A DNA stretch of 64,000 nucleotides from Symsagittifera roscoffensis (Eukaryota > Xenacoelomorpha > Acoela > Convolutidae), in NCBI RefSeq assembly GCF_963678635.1, contig NC_087068.1, forward strand, positions 30,382,318 to 30,446,317, given 5' to 3'. The translations under genes were made by a program, and so were the position numbers. Each line of letters opens with the position of its first letter. The stretch's first letter is position 1. The notes under the pieces were generated by a model. It was not told where the DNA came from. It ran no database searches and worked only from the letters and a program-made list of their open reading frames with translations. This document shows positions 47,501 through 56,305 of this stretch, piece after piece.

Positions 47501-49319
47501 AAAAACTTCACATCTCGGAAACTAAAAGCATTTGAGCAGTCGCGTTTAGCATTCGCATGTGGCAAGATTGGCAATCTTTGAGATTACTCTGACAGGACCA
47601 AAGTACAGGGTTGGGAGTTTCAGATTCTGCGGAAGAAAAATTAATATAAGTTTTTTTCTGAAAATTTTTTGAAAAATCACAAAAAAGTCATCTCTCGAAA
47701 ACTACAAGGATTTGAACAGTCATATTTGGAAGCAAGATTGTAACTCCTTAGAGTATTCTGACAGCACCCAAATACAAGGTTGGGAATTTCAAATTTTGAG
47801 AATTAATTGAAATTTTCTGAAAATTTTTGAAAAAATACAAAAAACGTCATATCTCGAAAACTACAAAGATTTGAGCAGTCATTTTTGGAGGCAAGATTCA
47901 CAATCCTTGATAGTACTGACAGTACCCAACTACAGCGTTGTGGATTTCAGAATTTCAAAGAACAATAATAATTTAAGTTTTCTGAAAATTTTAGAAAAAA
48001 ATCACAAAAAACGTCACATCTCGAAAACTACAATGAACTGAGCAGTCATATTTGGAGGCAAGATTCGCAATCTTTGAGATTACTCTGACAGGACCCAACT
48101 ACAGGAGTGGGAATTTCAGATTTTGCGAAAAAAAATTAATATAAGTTTTCTGAACATTTTTTGAAAAAATCACAAAAAACGTCATATCTCGAAAACTACA
48201 AGGATTTGAACAGGATTTGAACTCCAAGGATTTGGAGGCAAGATTTGTAACTCCTTAGAGTATTCTGACAGCACCCAATTGGGAACTTCAAGTTTTGTAA
48301 ATTATTTTATTTGAAATTTCTGAAAATTTTTGAAAAAATCTCAAAAATCGTCTTATCTCGTTAACTAAAATGATTCGGGCATTCAAAATTGGAGGCCAAA
48401 TTCGCAACCCCTAATTCGATATCGGGCTGCTTAATTTAAACTCGTAAAGTAACCACTAAAATCAAATTGGAAAATCGAAAAAAAAATTCTTAACCATTGC
48501 AATATACAATATAGCTTAAACATGCAAAAATAATACGTTGAAAAAGCTTAAACATGGCGAGATAGTGAAGCCCGTATTTAAATATATAATAGATTAACAC
48601 GTCAGGTTTATACGCCAAGAAAAAACGGTACCGTCATTGAGTAATTCCATAAACACCATGTCTCTGGAAACCATTGATCGCATTATTCTTTTCAGTTCGG
48701 GAAGATCTTCTTTCGCAGTTTTGTCCAGGTCCACTGTCTTCTGCAATTGTCCGTCAAAATCCAGGTCAATCCCAGTAAGCATTCCATCTTTTTCTTCAAA
48801 ATCAGTTTCACCGACGTCGTTGACAGAAGGATGAACCAATATGTACACATCTCTGAGATATGAAAGAATGGCTAGATTGTACGGCCACGATGACGAATTA
48901 TTGGGATTCATAATTGAACTTTTGTGCACTGCATAAGGATAATCCAGAGTTTTCAAATGTGTCAATATTATTTCATTGGAAGCTAAAATGGACAGCACGT
49001 TTAAGAAGCATTCGTTGCATTCTAAATGAACTTGAAATCTGCAGATTCATATCTTACATTTAGCTGGTATTGATACACTCAGCAGCTCAAGAAAAAAGAA
49101 GTTGTACATCTCTCGGACTAGTCGAGCAGTCGGTAAATTTTTCAATTGCTTGAGAGAGGCGTGGAAATCAAAATCAGTACATCTTACTTCTTTGTCTTCA
49201 AAGAATTTGGACAAGGAGTAAGCAATCTTTCTGCACAAGTCTTTGTCTTTAACTATCGGGTCTAATCCTCCACTTACACCTCCTTTCAAAGATGACGTTC
49301 GAGAAATTGCAGATGACAT
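35538..49319 (-). CDS. NDC80: NDC80/HEC1 kinetochore protein, 6 exons, 451 aa
   Basis: The coding exons on the minus strand are 49,319-49,058, 48,982-48,632, 43,545-43,271, 39,585-39,328, 36,534-36,375 and 35,587-35,538. Their lengths sum to 1,356 bases, exactly 452 codons, and the phases match at all five junctions. Exons 1-2 encode a calponin-homology domain like that of NDC80: DLCRKIAYSLSKFFEDK, then LDYPYAVHKSS and WPYNLAILSYLRDV. This alignment covers the junction without a gap. Exons 3-6 encode almost only coiled coil, as in NDC80. NDC80 is the microtubule-binding subunit of the NDC80 complex at the outer kinetochore. The product is shorter than vertebrate NDC80 (about 640 aa), and the N-terminal basic tail is only about 20 residues unless an upstream exon exists. 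The CH part is firm; the coiled-coil exons follow from phase and order. Confidence 0.85.
35984..36035 (+). repeat. tRNA-like SINE head in NDC80 intron 5
   Basis: ACTGGTAAAGCGTTCACTTC is A-box-like and GCAATCGATCCCC is B-box-like at the usual spacing. A body with CATGTGTGGAAGTTCAAGTG follows. Confidence 0.4.
36375..36534 (-). CDS. NDC80: NDC80 exon 5, coiled coil
   Basis: The acceptor is GTTTAG and the donor is AGAAAG before GTACTA. It encodes RNLLKIEEQKERAIEKRDLK and continues as coiled coil to AGNKQFQK. Confidence 0.78.
36800..36900. repeat. Fold-back sequence in NDC80 intron 4
   Basis: GGTGGGGGAAGGAAAAAGAG is followed about 60 bases later by its near-complement (CTCTTTTCCAGTTCCCC, then CCCCCACC). 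Related G-rich strings with GGTGGGGGA recur at 37,249 and 37,831. Confidence 0.5.
37900..38235 (+). repeat. Repeat family E, single unit plus tail
   Basis: Matches 48,345-48,590: CTCG-ACTAAAAGGATTCGGG, GGAGGCCAAATGCGCAACCCC, then GGGCTGCTTATTTTAAACT and a GATAGTGAATCCCGCATTTA end. It contains an internal 55-base direct repeat (near 37,961 and 38,016). Confidence 0.65.
38236..38813 (-). repeat. Repeat family G, copy 1, with tRNA-like promoter
   Basis: One end is CACAGAGGAGAAGCTGCGCT and the other CTAATAGACTCGCTTCGCAA. On the minus strand GTGGCTGAGTGTTTAGTGCG (38,411-38,392) is a good A box, and GATTCAAATCC (38,367-38,357) a good B box, as in serine or leucine tRNAs. This looks like a tRNA-derived SINE inside a longer element of about 580 bases. 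Confidence 0.65.
38833..39080 (-). repeat. Repeat family G, copy 2 (partial)
   Basis: Shares AAAAAGTAGAAATAAGCCTC and the end CGTACTAATACACTACGCTG with copies 1 and 3 but lacks the middle. Confidence 0.5.
39328..39585 (-). CDS. NDC80: NDC80 exon 4, coiled coil
   Basis: The acceptor is TTTCTTCAG and the donor is AGT before GTAAGG. It has 86 codons in phase 0-0. It starts with a less helical CFSHINWNNCHESPSHDF stretch, then strong coiled coil (AELEATNEELSVLHEEVVEL). Confidence 0.8.
39586..41712 (+). other. NDC80 intron 3 interior, nothing identified
   Basis: About 2 kb of AT-rich intron without a supported gene. A short complementary pair (CCAACAGTTACCGGTC and GACCAGTTGGTAACC) is near 41,227-41,268. 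Confidence 0.4.
41713..42352 (-). repeat. Repeat family G, copy 3 (full length)
   Basis: Starts CACAGAGGCAAAGCTGCGCT and ends CTAATACACTAGCTTCGCAA; the interior order is the same as in copy 1, including GGTTCATTTGATGAA. The tRNA-like part lies at about 41,820-41,905 on the minus strand. Confidence 0.65.
42558..42860 (-). repeat. Repeat family G, copy 4 (partial)
   Basis: Contains CGACAAAAAGCAGCTCTTTA, GAAATAAGCCTCGAAGTAGG and the end GACTAAGACACTAAAGCTCA. Confidence 0.5.
43271..43545 (-). CDS. NDC80: NDC80 exon 3, coiled coil
   Basis: The acceptor is a long T-run then TTTAG; the donor is TTCAAAG before GTACTAAAG. It encodes a charged heptad-rich stretch (ARDDLRADLEEKSQDFEQHF) ending LEEIERLLLLHFPSK, which recalls the break in the NDC80 coiled coil before its C-terminal half. 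Confidence 0.8.
43930..45920 (+). repeat. Repeat family F, second cluster in NDC80 intron 2
   Basis: Motif copies (ATAGCCAACAGACAGTGGAA and similar, each followed by CAATGAACGCAAGGA) start near 43,941, 44,041, 45,136 and 45,504. The stretch at 45,300-45,420 matches 34,400-34,560. Confidence 0.55.
46703..46770 (+). repeat. tRNA-like SINE head in NDC80 intron 2
   Basis: GTGGTTAAGTGATTACGCC is an A box and GGATGTTCGAGGCTC a B box at suitable spacing. The stems are imperfect, so it is a SINE or relic and not a tRNA gene. Confidence 0.5.
47080..48590 (+). repeat. Repeat family E tandem array, about 8 units of about 165 bp plus tail
   Basis: Each unit has CGTCATATCTCGAAAACTAC then GGATTTGAGCAGTCATATTT, GGAGGCAAGATT and CAGGGTTGGGAATTTCA. 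Unit anchors lie near 47,182, 47,334, 47,507, 47,687, 47,846, 48,010, 48,179 and 48,349. The last unit passes into a tail shared with 37,900-38,235. No ORF was seen. Confidence 0.85.
48632..48982 (-). CDS. NDC80: NDC80 exon 2 (proximal copy)
   Basis: The acceptor is TCCATTTTAG and the donor is GACG before GTACCG. The 351 bases have phase 1 at both ends. The exon encodes the second part of the CH domain and the start of the coiled coil. Another acceptor further upstream (TTCATTTAG) would create a stop at the junction. Confidence 0.85.
49058..49319 (-). CDS. NDC80: NDC80 exon 1 (proximal copy)
   Basis: Starts ATG at 49,319 and ends AAAT before GTAAGATA. Two bases before the ATG there is GTTTTCAG, a good acceptor, so either a trans-splice site or an upstream exon is possible. 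It encodes the short N-tail and the first part of the CH domain. Confidence 0.85.
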
Positions 49320-50296
49320 TTTCTGAAAACAAAGCTAATGATTGCCAAGGTGCACTTTATTTGATGTAAAAATTTACTACACTAGTCTTTCATCAACTCT
49401 TCCAGTCAAAAAACCATCGGAATTTCAAAAATTAGGGAAAAGTAAAGTAAAACGTGAATTAAAGTAAAGAGTAGGATGGCTGGGAATCAAGCCAACCAGA
49501 TTGAGAAAATTAACACCTGCACAGAATGAACTGAAGTTGAACGAAACTTAGAGGAGTTAAAAAACCTAAGAATCAGTTCACAATTAATATTAGTTGCAAA
49601 GTAATTATTCAATAAATTGCGGTGAAATTAAATTTTACATCGCCAAAATCAACAGTTAAGAAATCCTCAAAGAAGTTACTACTACAACTGCAACTGCTAA
49701 AAGACATTATTACCAAAATCATGATAGAAACAAGTACAATGAATCGATGAATTATTGAAGTTCTGCATATGTTGCAGCGACATTTAACGAAAAAAGAACA
49801 TTAAGAAACGTGATTTAGGCAAAACACCATTCTCGTGAAACAATTACAGGAAGCAATTGAAACAATCCAAAATGTCAAAGGTGTAAAATCGTTTTTTTCC
49901 AAATAACTTGCAGAAAAGTATCCAGTCGGACCATGTAGAAACAATAAGGCAGTAAATTTTTTTTAAGCCGCACAGACATTTTACTCAAGCCAAGAGAAAA
50001 AAGGAAAGAAACAAAAATGAGAAACTAGACTACAGGTCAGCCATAGACGCTCTAAAAACCGGATCGAATACTGTACCTTTCGTGGAGAAAAGAGACCTGC
50101 TTCTACTTAAACAACCAAAGATTCAACGAGCAAAAATGAAATTATACATCTAATGATTGAGATTGTTTTTGAATAGTCCACTTTAGTTTTGTCTGACAAC
50201 AGAGGCGCGAGTGTTTCATTGAAAAATTTACATTCGCTACCTTGCAGCCGGTTGAGCCAAGAACAAGTGATGCTCAATACCCATTAGTCTCTGATT
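49320..50296 (-). other. 5' flank of NDC80
   Basis: Non-coding; presumed promoter of NDC80, repeated at 54,717-55,693. No TATA box is clearly placed. Confidence 0.4.
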
Positions 50297-50572
50297 TTAA
50301 GCTCTATTCTTCTCGTTCTCTTGCACCTTAAGCACCAAATCAAATTTTATCGACGAATGGCCCGGTGGGTTGGGATAAAACACCCTTACATCAAAAGATG
50401 CACAGTAACCACTTTCACTCCAAATATTGAGGGCACTTATATCAAGTCGAGCGTTTTCTGATGTAACGCTTGATCTTGCAGCAAGTACTTCAGTGTCGAC
50501 AGAAAGCAATGCAGGTTCTTGTCTTACTTTATGACACACTTCGGACAAAAGAGACCTGCAAGCATAGAACAA
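50297..50572 (-). pseudogene. LINE restriction-like endonuclease fragment
   Basis: The minus-strand frame contains ARLDISALNIW and SFDVRVFYPN. These match the D...W...FDVRVF pattern of the C-terminal endonuclease in LINE-type elements whose other copies here read ARLDIKANGIW and FFDVKI. It is cut at both ends; the RT is absent. Confidence 0.7.
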
Positions 50573-50908
50573 ACATTAACTTGTCTCATGTGAACGAAAT
50601 CACCTTTTTTACAATAAACTGCCTAATTTAGCCTAATTGCTGTGATACACTTATTAAATAGTTTCATGTGATATGACACGCTCATAATGGTACGCGTGTA
50701 AGAAGGCCCGGTACGGGATTTAAGAGACAAGTTCGTCAAGCAGCGATACTCCCCCTTTACCCAGATATCCCCGCCGGAACCTCCACCTGTGAAAAAACAG
50801 GTTGTAACCGCTTTCAATTCTTTTTTAAGTATTTTTTAAATCCATTTCTCTATAATCCATTTTACAATCTATTCTTTCTCTTGTTTTGCGTCTTTTGTAC
50901 CCTGTTCA

Positions 50909-53900
50909 GTGAATGTCCGTGCCGAAGTACAGGCCGAAGTGGCTACCCAAGTGAAGCAGGAAACTGGTAATATGAACGAAATCATTGAAGGAAAAACAGT
51001 CCTTAGTATCCTGAAAGAAAAACACCCTCAAGCCAAAACAGCTAACACTAACTATATAACTGAAATAAGTGAAGACACAATGCCAAACCACCCCTCTATA
51101 TTCGAACAAATAAACGCCAAGACAGTTCGAAAATCAACCCTGAAAACGCATGGACGTCACGGTCCCTCAGGTCCAGATGCGTGCGAATGGAGAAGGATAT
51201 TAACTCACATCAACCAGACACCCATTGAGCTTTGCAAAAAAATTGCTAAACTATCCTATACAACAACAACTAAAGTTCTCCCCATGAAAAACTAACAGCA
51301 TACAACGCGTGTCGTTTGATACCTCTGGACAAAAATCTAGGGGTACGGCCCATTGGTATAGGCGAAGTTCTGAGAAGAATAATTGGCAAAACAATCACCC
51401 AATGTATAAAACCAGAAGAAATTTTTGCTAAAAAGTAAATTTCAAACGTTTTCGCAACTATGGGCATCGTCAGTATTTTTACAAAAAACTACTCTAGATG
51501 ACGATAAAACATCTATTTACAAATGTTATTTACAATAAATCACATACAATTTAGTTCTAAACCATCATGATAAAAAATTAGCCAATCACAGTTGACCTCT
51601 AAATTACTATTGAGATTAAAATACTTTTAACCTCTAAAATTAGTTAAACATTTTAAAATTAATTTGTCTGGAAGTTTCAGAGTCATAATTTCGATTTAGA
51701 CATGTACGTTTTGAATAAAAAACCAAAAATATTTTGGGACTAAATTTTCAGTGTTAACTCCCTGCTCCTAAACTCATCGCGCGTGTTCAAGCCCGGTTTC
51801 TCTTTCCTGATATGTATTGCCTCTAGTGTTAGCAATTTGGTTTGGTTGTTTGAACTATCTAAAATTTCCCAACTAAGATCTGCGCTATTTCCATCAAGTT
51901 GGCATTGCTGAAGGTGGAGGCCTACCGCTGAGTCTGCTTTCTTATGTTCCTCAATTCTAGTGGTCAAATGTCGAACAGTTTATCCGACATATGTGGAAGT
52001 GCATCCCTTACATGACAGTTTATAAGCCACTCTTGACTTGAGTTCATTAGAGAATGCTGACTTCAGTGATGGTAAACATGATTGTAGTTTTCTTGTGGTG
52101 AAAACCACTTGAACGTTAGTTAGTTTTCGTAACCTGTTAGCAAAATATTGGCTCTGGTTACCTCTATATTGCACCATCAGCATTGGAGGCTTCTGAGAAA
52201 ACTATTTGAGAATTAAAAAACTCGGAAAAAATCTTATAACTCTGCTTAGGCCAGAAGTGTGGAATCAAATAGTTTGAGAAACCGGAAACGGACGTCATAC
52301 TACTTATTGATGCAGAAAATGCCTTCAACTCGCTTAATAGACAACTTTCTCTAAAAAAATCCTTCTCCGGCGCTACATCATGCGCTGGCCAACTCATATA
52401 AACATCCCTAATATCTCTATGCCAGAACACGGTTTTGACATCTACCGAAGGCACAATGCAAAGTGATCCCCTCGCAATGGCTATGTACGGAATTGGGATA
52501 ATCCCACTAATTGAGCTCCGGCAAAAACCAAATGTCACCCAAAATGGTACACAGATGATGGAAGAGCTGCAGGTGATCTTAATGGTCTCCGCGCAATACT
52601 GGACAACCTGGATATGCACGGAAAGGCTTTGGATACAATTTGAAGCCTTTCAAGTGTCAACTCATAGAAAAAGAAAACCGACGTGACAGCGCCATAAAAG
52701 TTTTCGGAGGCAAAAATATTACAATGGTAGACGGTTTCGGAGTCCATGGATCGGTTATAGGAACACCATCAGCATGCGACAAATACATGGAAACTGAAAT
52801 TGAAAAATCAGCTACCCTAACTGAAAAGCTTTCCAAAATAGCTAAAACATCACCACAAAATGCGTACTCCTGCTACACAAAGGAAGTTCATTTAGGAAAA
52901 TGGATGAAATTGAGAAAAATGTAATTTATCAGCTGACTCCTAGTTTTACTGATAAAAACAATATAACCGATGAAGATCGCAACCTTGCTGCACTACCACC
53001 AAGAATAGGAGGACTAGACCTCCTCAGTAACACGGACGTTTTCAAAAATATGAGTAGTCACAAGCCATTTGTGACCCGTTAGAAAACATTGATCCAGAAA
53101 TAGCTGAAACGGAACAAACTCTGATAAATAGAAACATCAAAACTGAGAGACAGTACATCACACTCTCAAAAAAAGCTAAAATTATGCAAAATTGCTCATC
53201 AGAAAAAAACCTGACAATAAGTCTAGCGTCAAAGAAAGGAATATCGAATTGGCTAAGCGTGCCACCCTGAAAAAGGTACAATTTTTTCTTCAACAAATCA
53301 GAGTTTAAAGATGGATTACATCTGAGATATGGATGGGAACCACCAAACACCCAAATACATGCCCTTGTGGACAACTGTTCACACTGACCCATTCTCTAAA
53401 CTGTCTCAAAGGTGGATACACTCGCCTGAGACATAATGAAATTTGCGATACCTTTGCGACACTCCTGCACGAAATATTCCATGATGTTGAAAAAGATCCG
53501 AAACTTCAATCGTTGGAAGGCGAAAGTTTTCACAACAAAACAACCACTACTGAAGATGACGCTCGACTTGACATCAAGGCAAATGGAATCTGGCAGGACC
53601 GATTCAGCTGAATTTTTTTCGATGTAAAAATTTCAACCCCCATGCTAAATCCTGTCCCAAAACTATATCTGACGCCTACAAACAACATGAGAGTGTCAAA
53701 ACATTGAAAGACCAACAAAGAATTCTGGATGTGGAACACAGCAGCTTTGTTTCACTAATTTTTGCGTGTACCAGAGGAGCAGCACCAGGCTCTACAAAAA
53801 CCATCCAGAAACTAGCAGAGAAACTAAGCAAGAAACGGAACGAATCATACTCGGACACAATAAGTATGACAACCACAATGACAATCATACTCGGACATAT

Positions 53901-53940
53901 TACAATTTTCCTCAGCTGTGGTAAACCATGTCAAAGATGA
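50909..53940 (+). pseudogene. LINE with RT and restriction-like endonuclease, broken (copy 1)
   Basis: Order on the plus strand: a lead-in with GRHGPSGPDACEWRRIL (about 51,140); an RT start with [15 protein letters not shown] (about 51,340); an insertion of a Penelope-like fragment (51,437-52,190); the RT core with LLIDAENAFNSLNR (about 52,298); EGTMQSDPLAMAMYGIG (where Q-G-D-P is usual); and WYTDD (about 52,543). A thumb-like part with KAKTSPQNAYSCY-type sequence follows. Then come a zinc-knuckle CPCGQLFTLTHSLNC, RLRHNEICD, the endonuclease DARLDI...FFDVKI, and LDVEHSSF. CCHC followed by a PD-(D/E)XK-like core is the layout of restriction-like-endonuclease LINEs. Frameshifts and stops are frequent, so it is dead. 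Confidence 0.85.
51437..52190 (-). mobile_element. Penelope-like element 3' fragment with GIY-YIG domain (copy 1)
   Basis: Minus-strand frames 52,183-51,980 and 51,967-51,740 belong together, split by a TAA at 51,979-51,977. They contain VAYKLSCKGCTSTYVG (GIY-YIG core with the CxxC typical of Penelope-like elements), HLTTRIEEHKK and EAIHIRKEKPGLN. The preceding RLRKLTNVQVVFTTRK also fits the linker of that family. It is 5' truncated with no RT core. It sits inside the LINE reading region and so inserted later. Its non-coding end holds a CTGACGA...GCGAAAAC sequence that resembles a hammerhead core. Confidence 0.85.
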
Positions 53941-54028
53941 TTCCTTTTTCAGCAAATCGATGCATCTTCTCAACTCCAGGCTATAATAGATTAACACGTC
54001 AGGTTTATACGCCAAGAAAAAACGGTAC

Positions 54029-54379
54029 CGTCATTGAGTAATTCCATAAACACCATGTCTCTGGAAACCATTGATCGCATTATTCTTTTCAGTTCGGGAA
54101 GATCTTCTTTCGCAGTTTTGTCCAGGTCCACTGTCTTCTGCAATTGTCCGTCAAAATCCAGGTCAATCCCAGTAAGCATTCCATCTTTTTCTTCAAAATC
54201 AGTTTCACCGACGTCGTTGACAGAAGGATGAACCAATATGTACACATCTCTGAGATATGAAAGAATGGCTAGATTGTACGGCCACGATGACGAATTATTG
54301 GGATTCATAATTGAACTTTTGTGCACTGCATAAGGATAATCCAGAGTTTTCAAATGTGTCAATATTATTTCATTGGAAG
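54029..54379 (-). CDS. NDC80: NDC80 exon 2, distal duplicate
   Basis: Identical to 48,632-48,982. Because the exon has phase 1 at both ends, its donor could join in frame to exon 3 or to the proximal exon 2. Confidence 0.7.
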
Positions 54380-54454
54380 CTAAAATGGACAGCACGTTTA
54401 AGAAGCATTCGTTGCATTCTAAATGAACTTGAAATCTGCAGATTCATATCTTAC

Positions 54455-54716
54455 ATTTAGCTGGTATTGATACACTCAGCAGCTCAAGAAAAAAGAAGTT
54501 GTACATCTCTCGGACTAGTCGAGCAGTCGGTAAATTTTTCAATTGCTTGAGAGAGGCGTGGAAATCAAAATCAGTACATCTTACTTCTTTGTCTTCAAAG
54601 AATTTGGACAAGGAGTAAGCAATCTTTCTGCACAAGTCTTTGTCTTTAACTATCGGGTCTAATCCTCCACTTACACCTCCTTTCAAAGATGACGTTCGAG
54701 AAATTGCAGATGACAT
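54455..54716 (-). CDS. NDC80: NDC80 exon 1, distal duplicate
   Basis: Identical to 49,058-49,319 as far as seen, with the same upstream acceptor-like GTTTTCAG. It has its own flank, so it may act as a second promoter for NDC80, or be inactive. Exons 3-6 are not duplicated. Confidence 0.7.
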
Positions 54717-55693
54717 TTTCTGAAAACAAAGCTAATGATTGCCAAGGTGCACTTTATTTGATGTAAAAATTTACTACACTAGTCTTTCATCAACTCTTCC
54801 AGTCAAAAAACCATCGGAATTTCAAAAATTAGGGAAAAGTAAAGTAAAACGTGAATTAAAGTAAAGAGTAGGATGGCTGGGAATCAAGCCAACCAGATTG
54901 AGAAAATTAACACCTGCACAGAATGAACTGAAGTTGAACGAAACTTAGAGGAGTTAAAAAACCTAAGAATCAGTTCACAATTAATATTAGTTGCAAAGTA
55001 ATTATTCAATAAATTGCGGTGAAATTAAATTTTACATCGCCAAAATCAACAGTTAAGAAATCCTCAAAGAAGTTACTACTACAACTGCAACTGCTAAAAG
55101 ACATTATTACCAAAATCATGATAGAAACAAGTACAATGAATCGATGAATTATTGAAGTTCTGCATATGTTGCAGCGACATTTAACGAAAAAAGAACATTA
55201 AGAAACGTGATTTAGGCAAAACACCATTCTCGTGAAACAATTACAGGAAGCAATTGAAACAATCCAAAATGTCAAAGGTGTAAAATCGTTTTTTTCCAAA
55301 TAACTTGCAGAAAAGTATCCAGTCGGACCATGTAGAAACAATAAGGCAGTAAATTTTTTTTAAGCCGCACAGACATTTTACTCAAGCCAAGAGAAAAAAG
55401 GAAAGAAACAAAAATGAGAAACTAGACTACAGGTCAGCCATAGACGCTCTAAAAACCGGATCGAATACTGTACCTTTCGTGGAGAAAAGAGACCTGCTTC
55501 TACTTAAACAACCAAAGATTCAACGAGCAAAAATGAAATTATACATCTAATGATTGAGATTGTTTTTGAATAGTCCACTTTAGTTTTGTCTGACAACAGA
55601 GGCGCGAGTGTTTCATTGAAAAATTTACATTCGCTACCTTGCAGCCGGTTGAGCCAAGAACAAGTGATGCTCAATACCCATTAGTCTCTGATT

Positions 55694-55969
55694 TTAAGCT
55701 CTATTCTTCTCGTTCTCTTGCACCTTAAGCACCAAATCAAATTTTATCGACGAATGGCCCGGTGGGTTGGGATAAAACACCCTTACATCAAAAGATGCAC
55801 AGTAACCACTTTCACTCCAAATATTGAGGGCACTTATATCAAGTCGAGCGTTTTCTGATGTAACGCTTGATCTTGCAGCAAGTACTTCAGTGTCGACAGA
55901 AAGCAATGCAGGTTCTTGTCTTACTTTATGACACACTTCGGACAAAAGAGACCTGCAAGCATAGAACAA
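55694..55969 (-). pseudogene. LINE restriction-like endonuclease fragment, duplicate
   Basis: Second copy of the 50,297-50,572 fragment, created by the tandem duplication. Confidence 0.7.
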
Positions 55970-56305
55970 ACATTAACTTGTCTCATGTGAACGAAATCAC
56001 CTTTTTTACAATAAACTGCCTAATTTAGCCTAATTGCTGTGATACACTTATTAAATAGTTTCATGTGATATGACACGCTCATAATGGTACGCGTGTAAGA
56101 AGGCCCGGTACGGGATTTAAGAGACAAGTTCGTCAAGCAGCGATACTCCCCCTTTACCCAGATATCCCCGCCGGAACCTCCACCTGTGAAAAAACAGGTT
56201 GTAACCGCTTTCAATTCTTTTTTAAGTATTTTTTAAATCCATTTCTCTATAATCCATTTTACAATCTATTCTTTCTCTTGTTTTGCGTCTTTTGTACCCT
56301 GTTCA

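Larger units (their letters stand above)
48585..53981. repeat. Tandem duplication, copy 1 (5,397 bp)
   Basis: Every base block here recurs at +5,397. The left edge lies 47 bases beyond the NDC80 exon 2 donor; the right edge lies in LINE-derived sequence. The junction sequence is CTCCAGGC then TATAATAG, with a T shared by both ends. Confidence 0.95.

Noticed and set aside
50623-50817. 64-codon minus-strand frame with a glycine-rich start
   Set aside because: No continuation or motif; probably chance within LINE debris.
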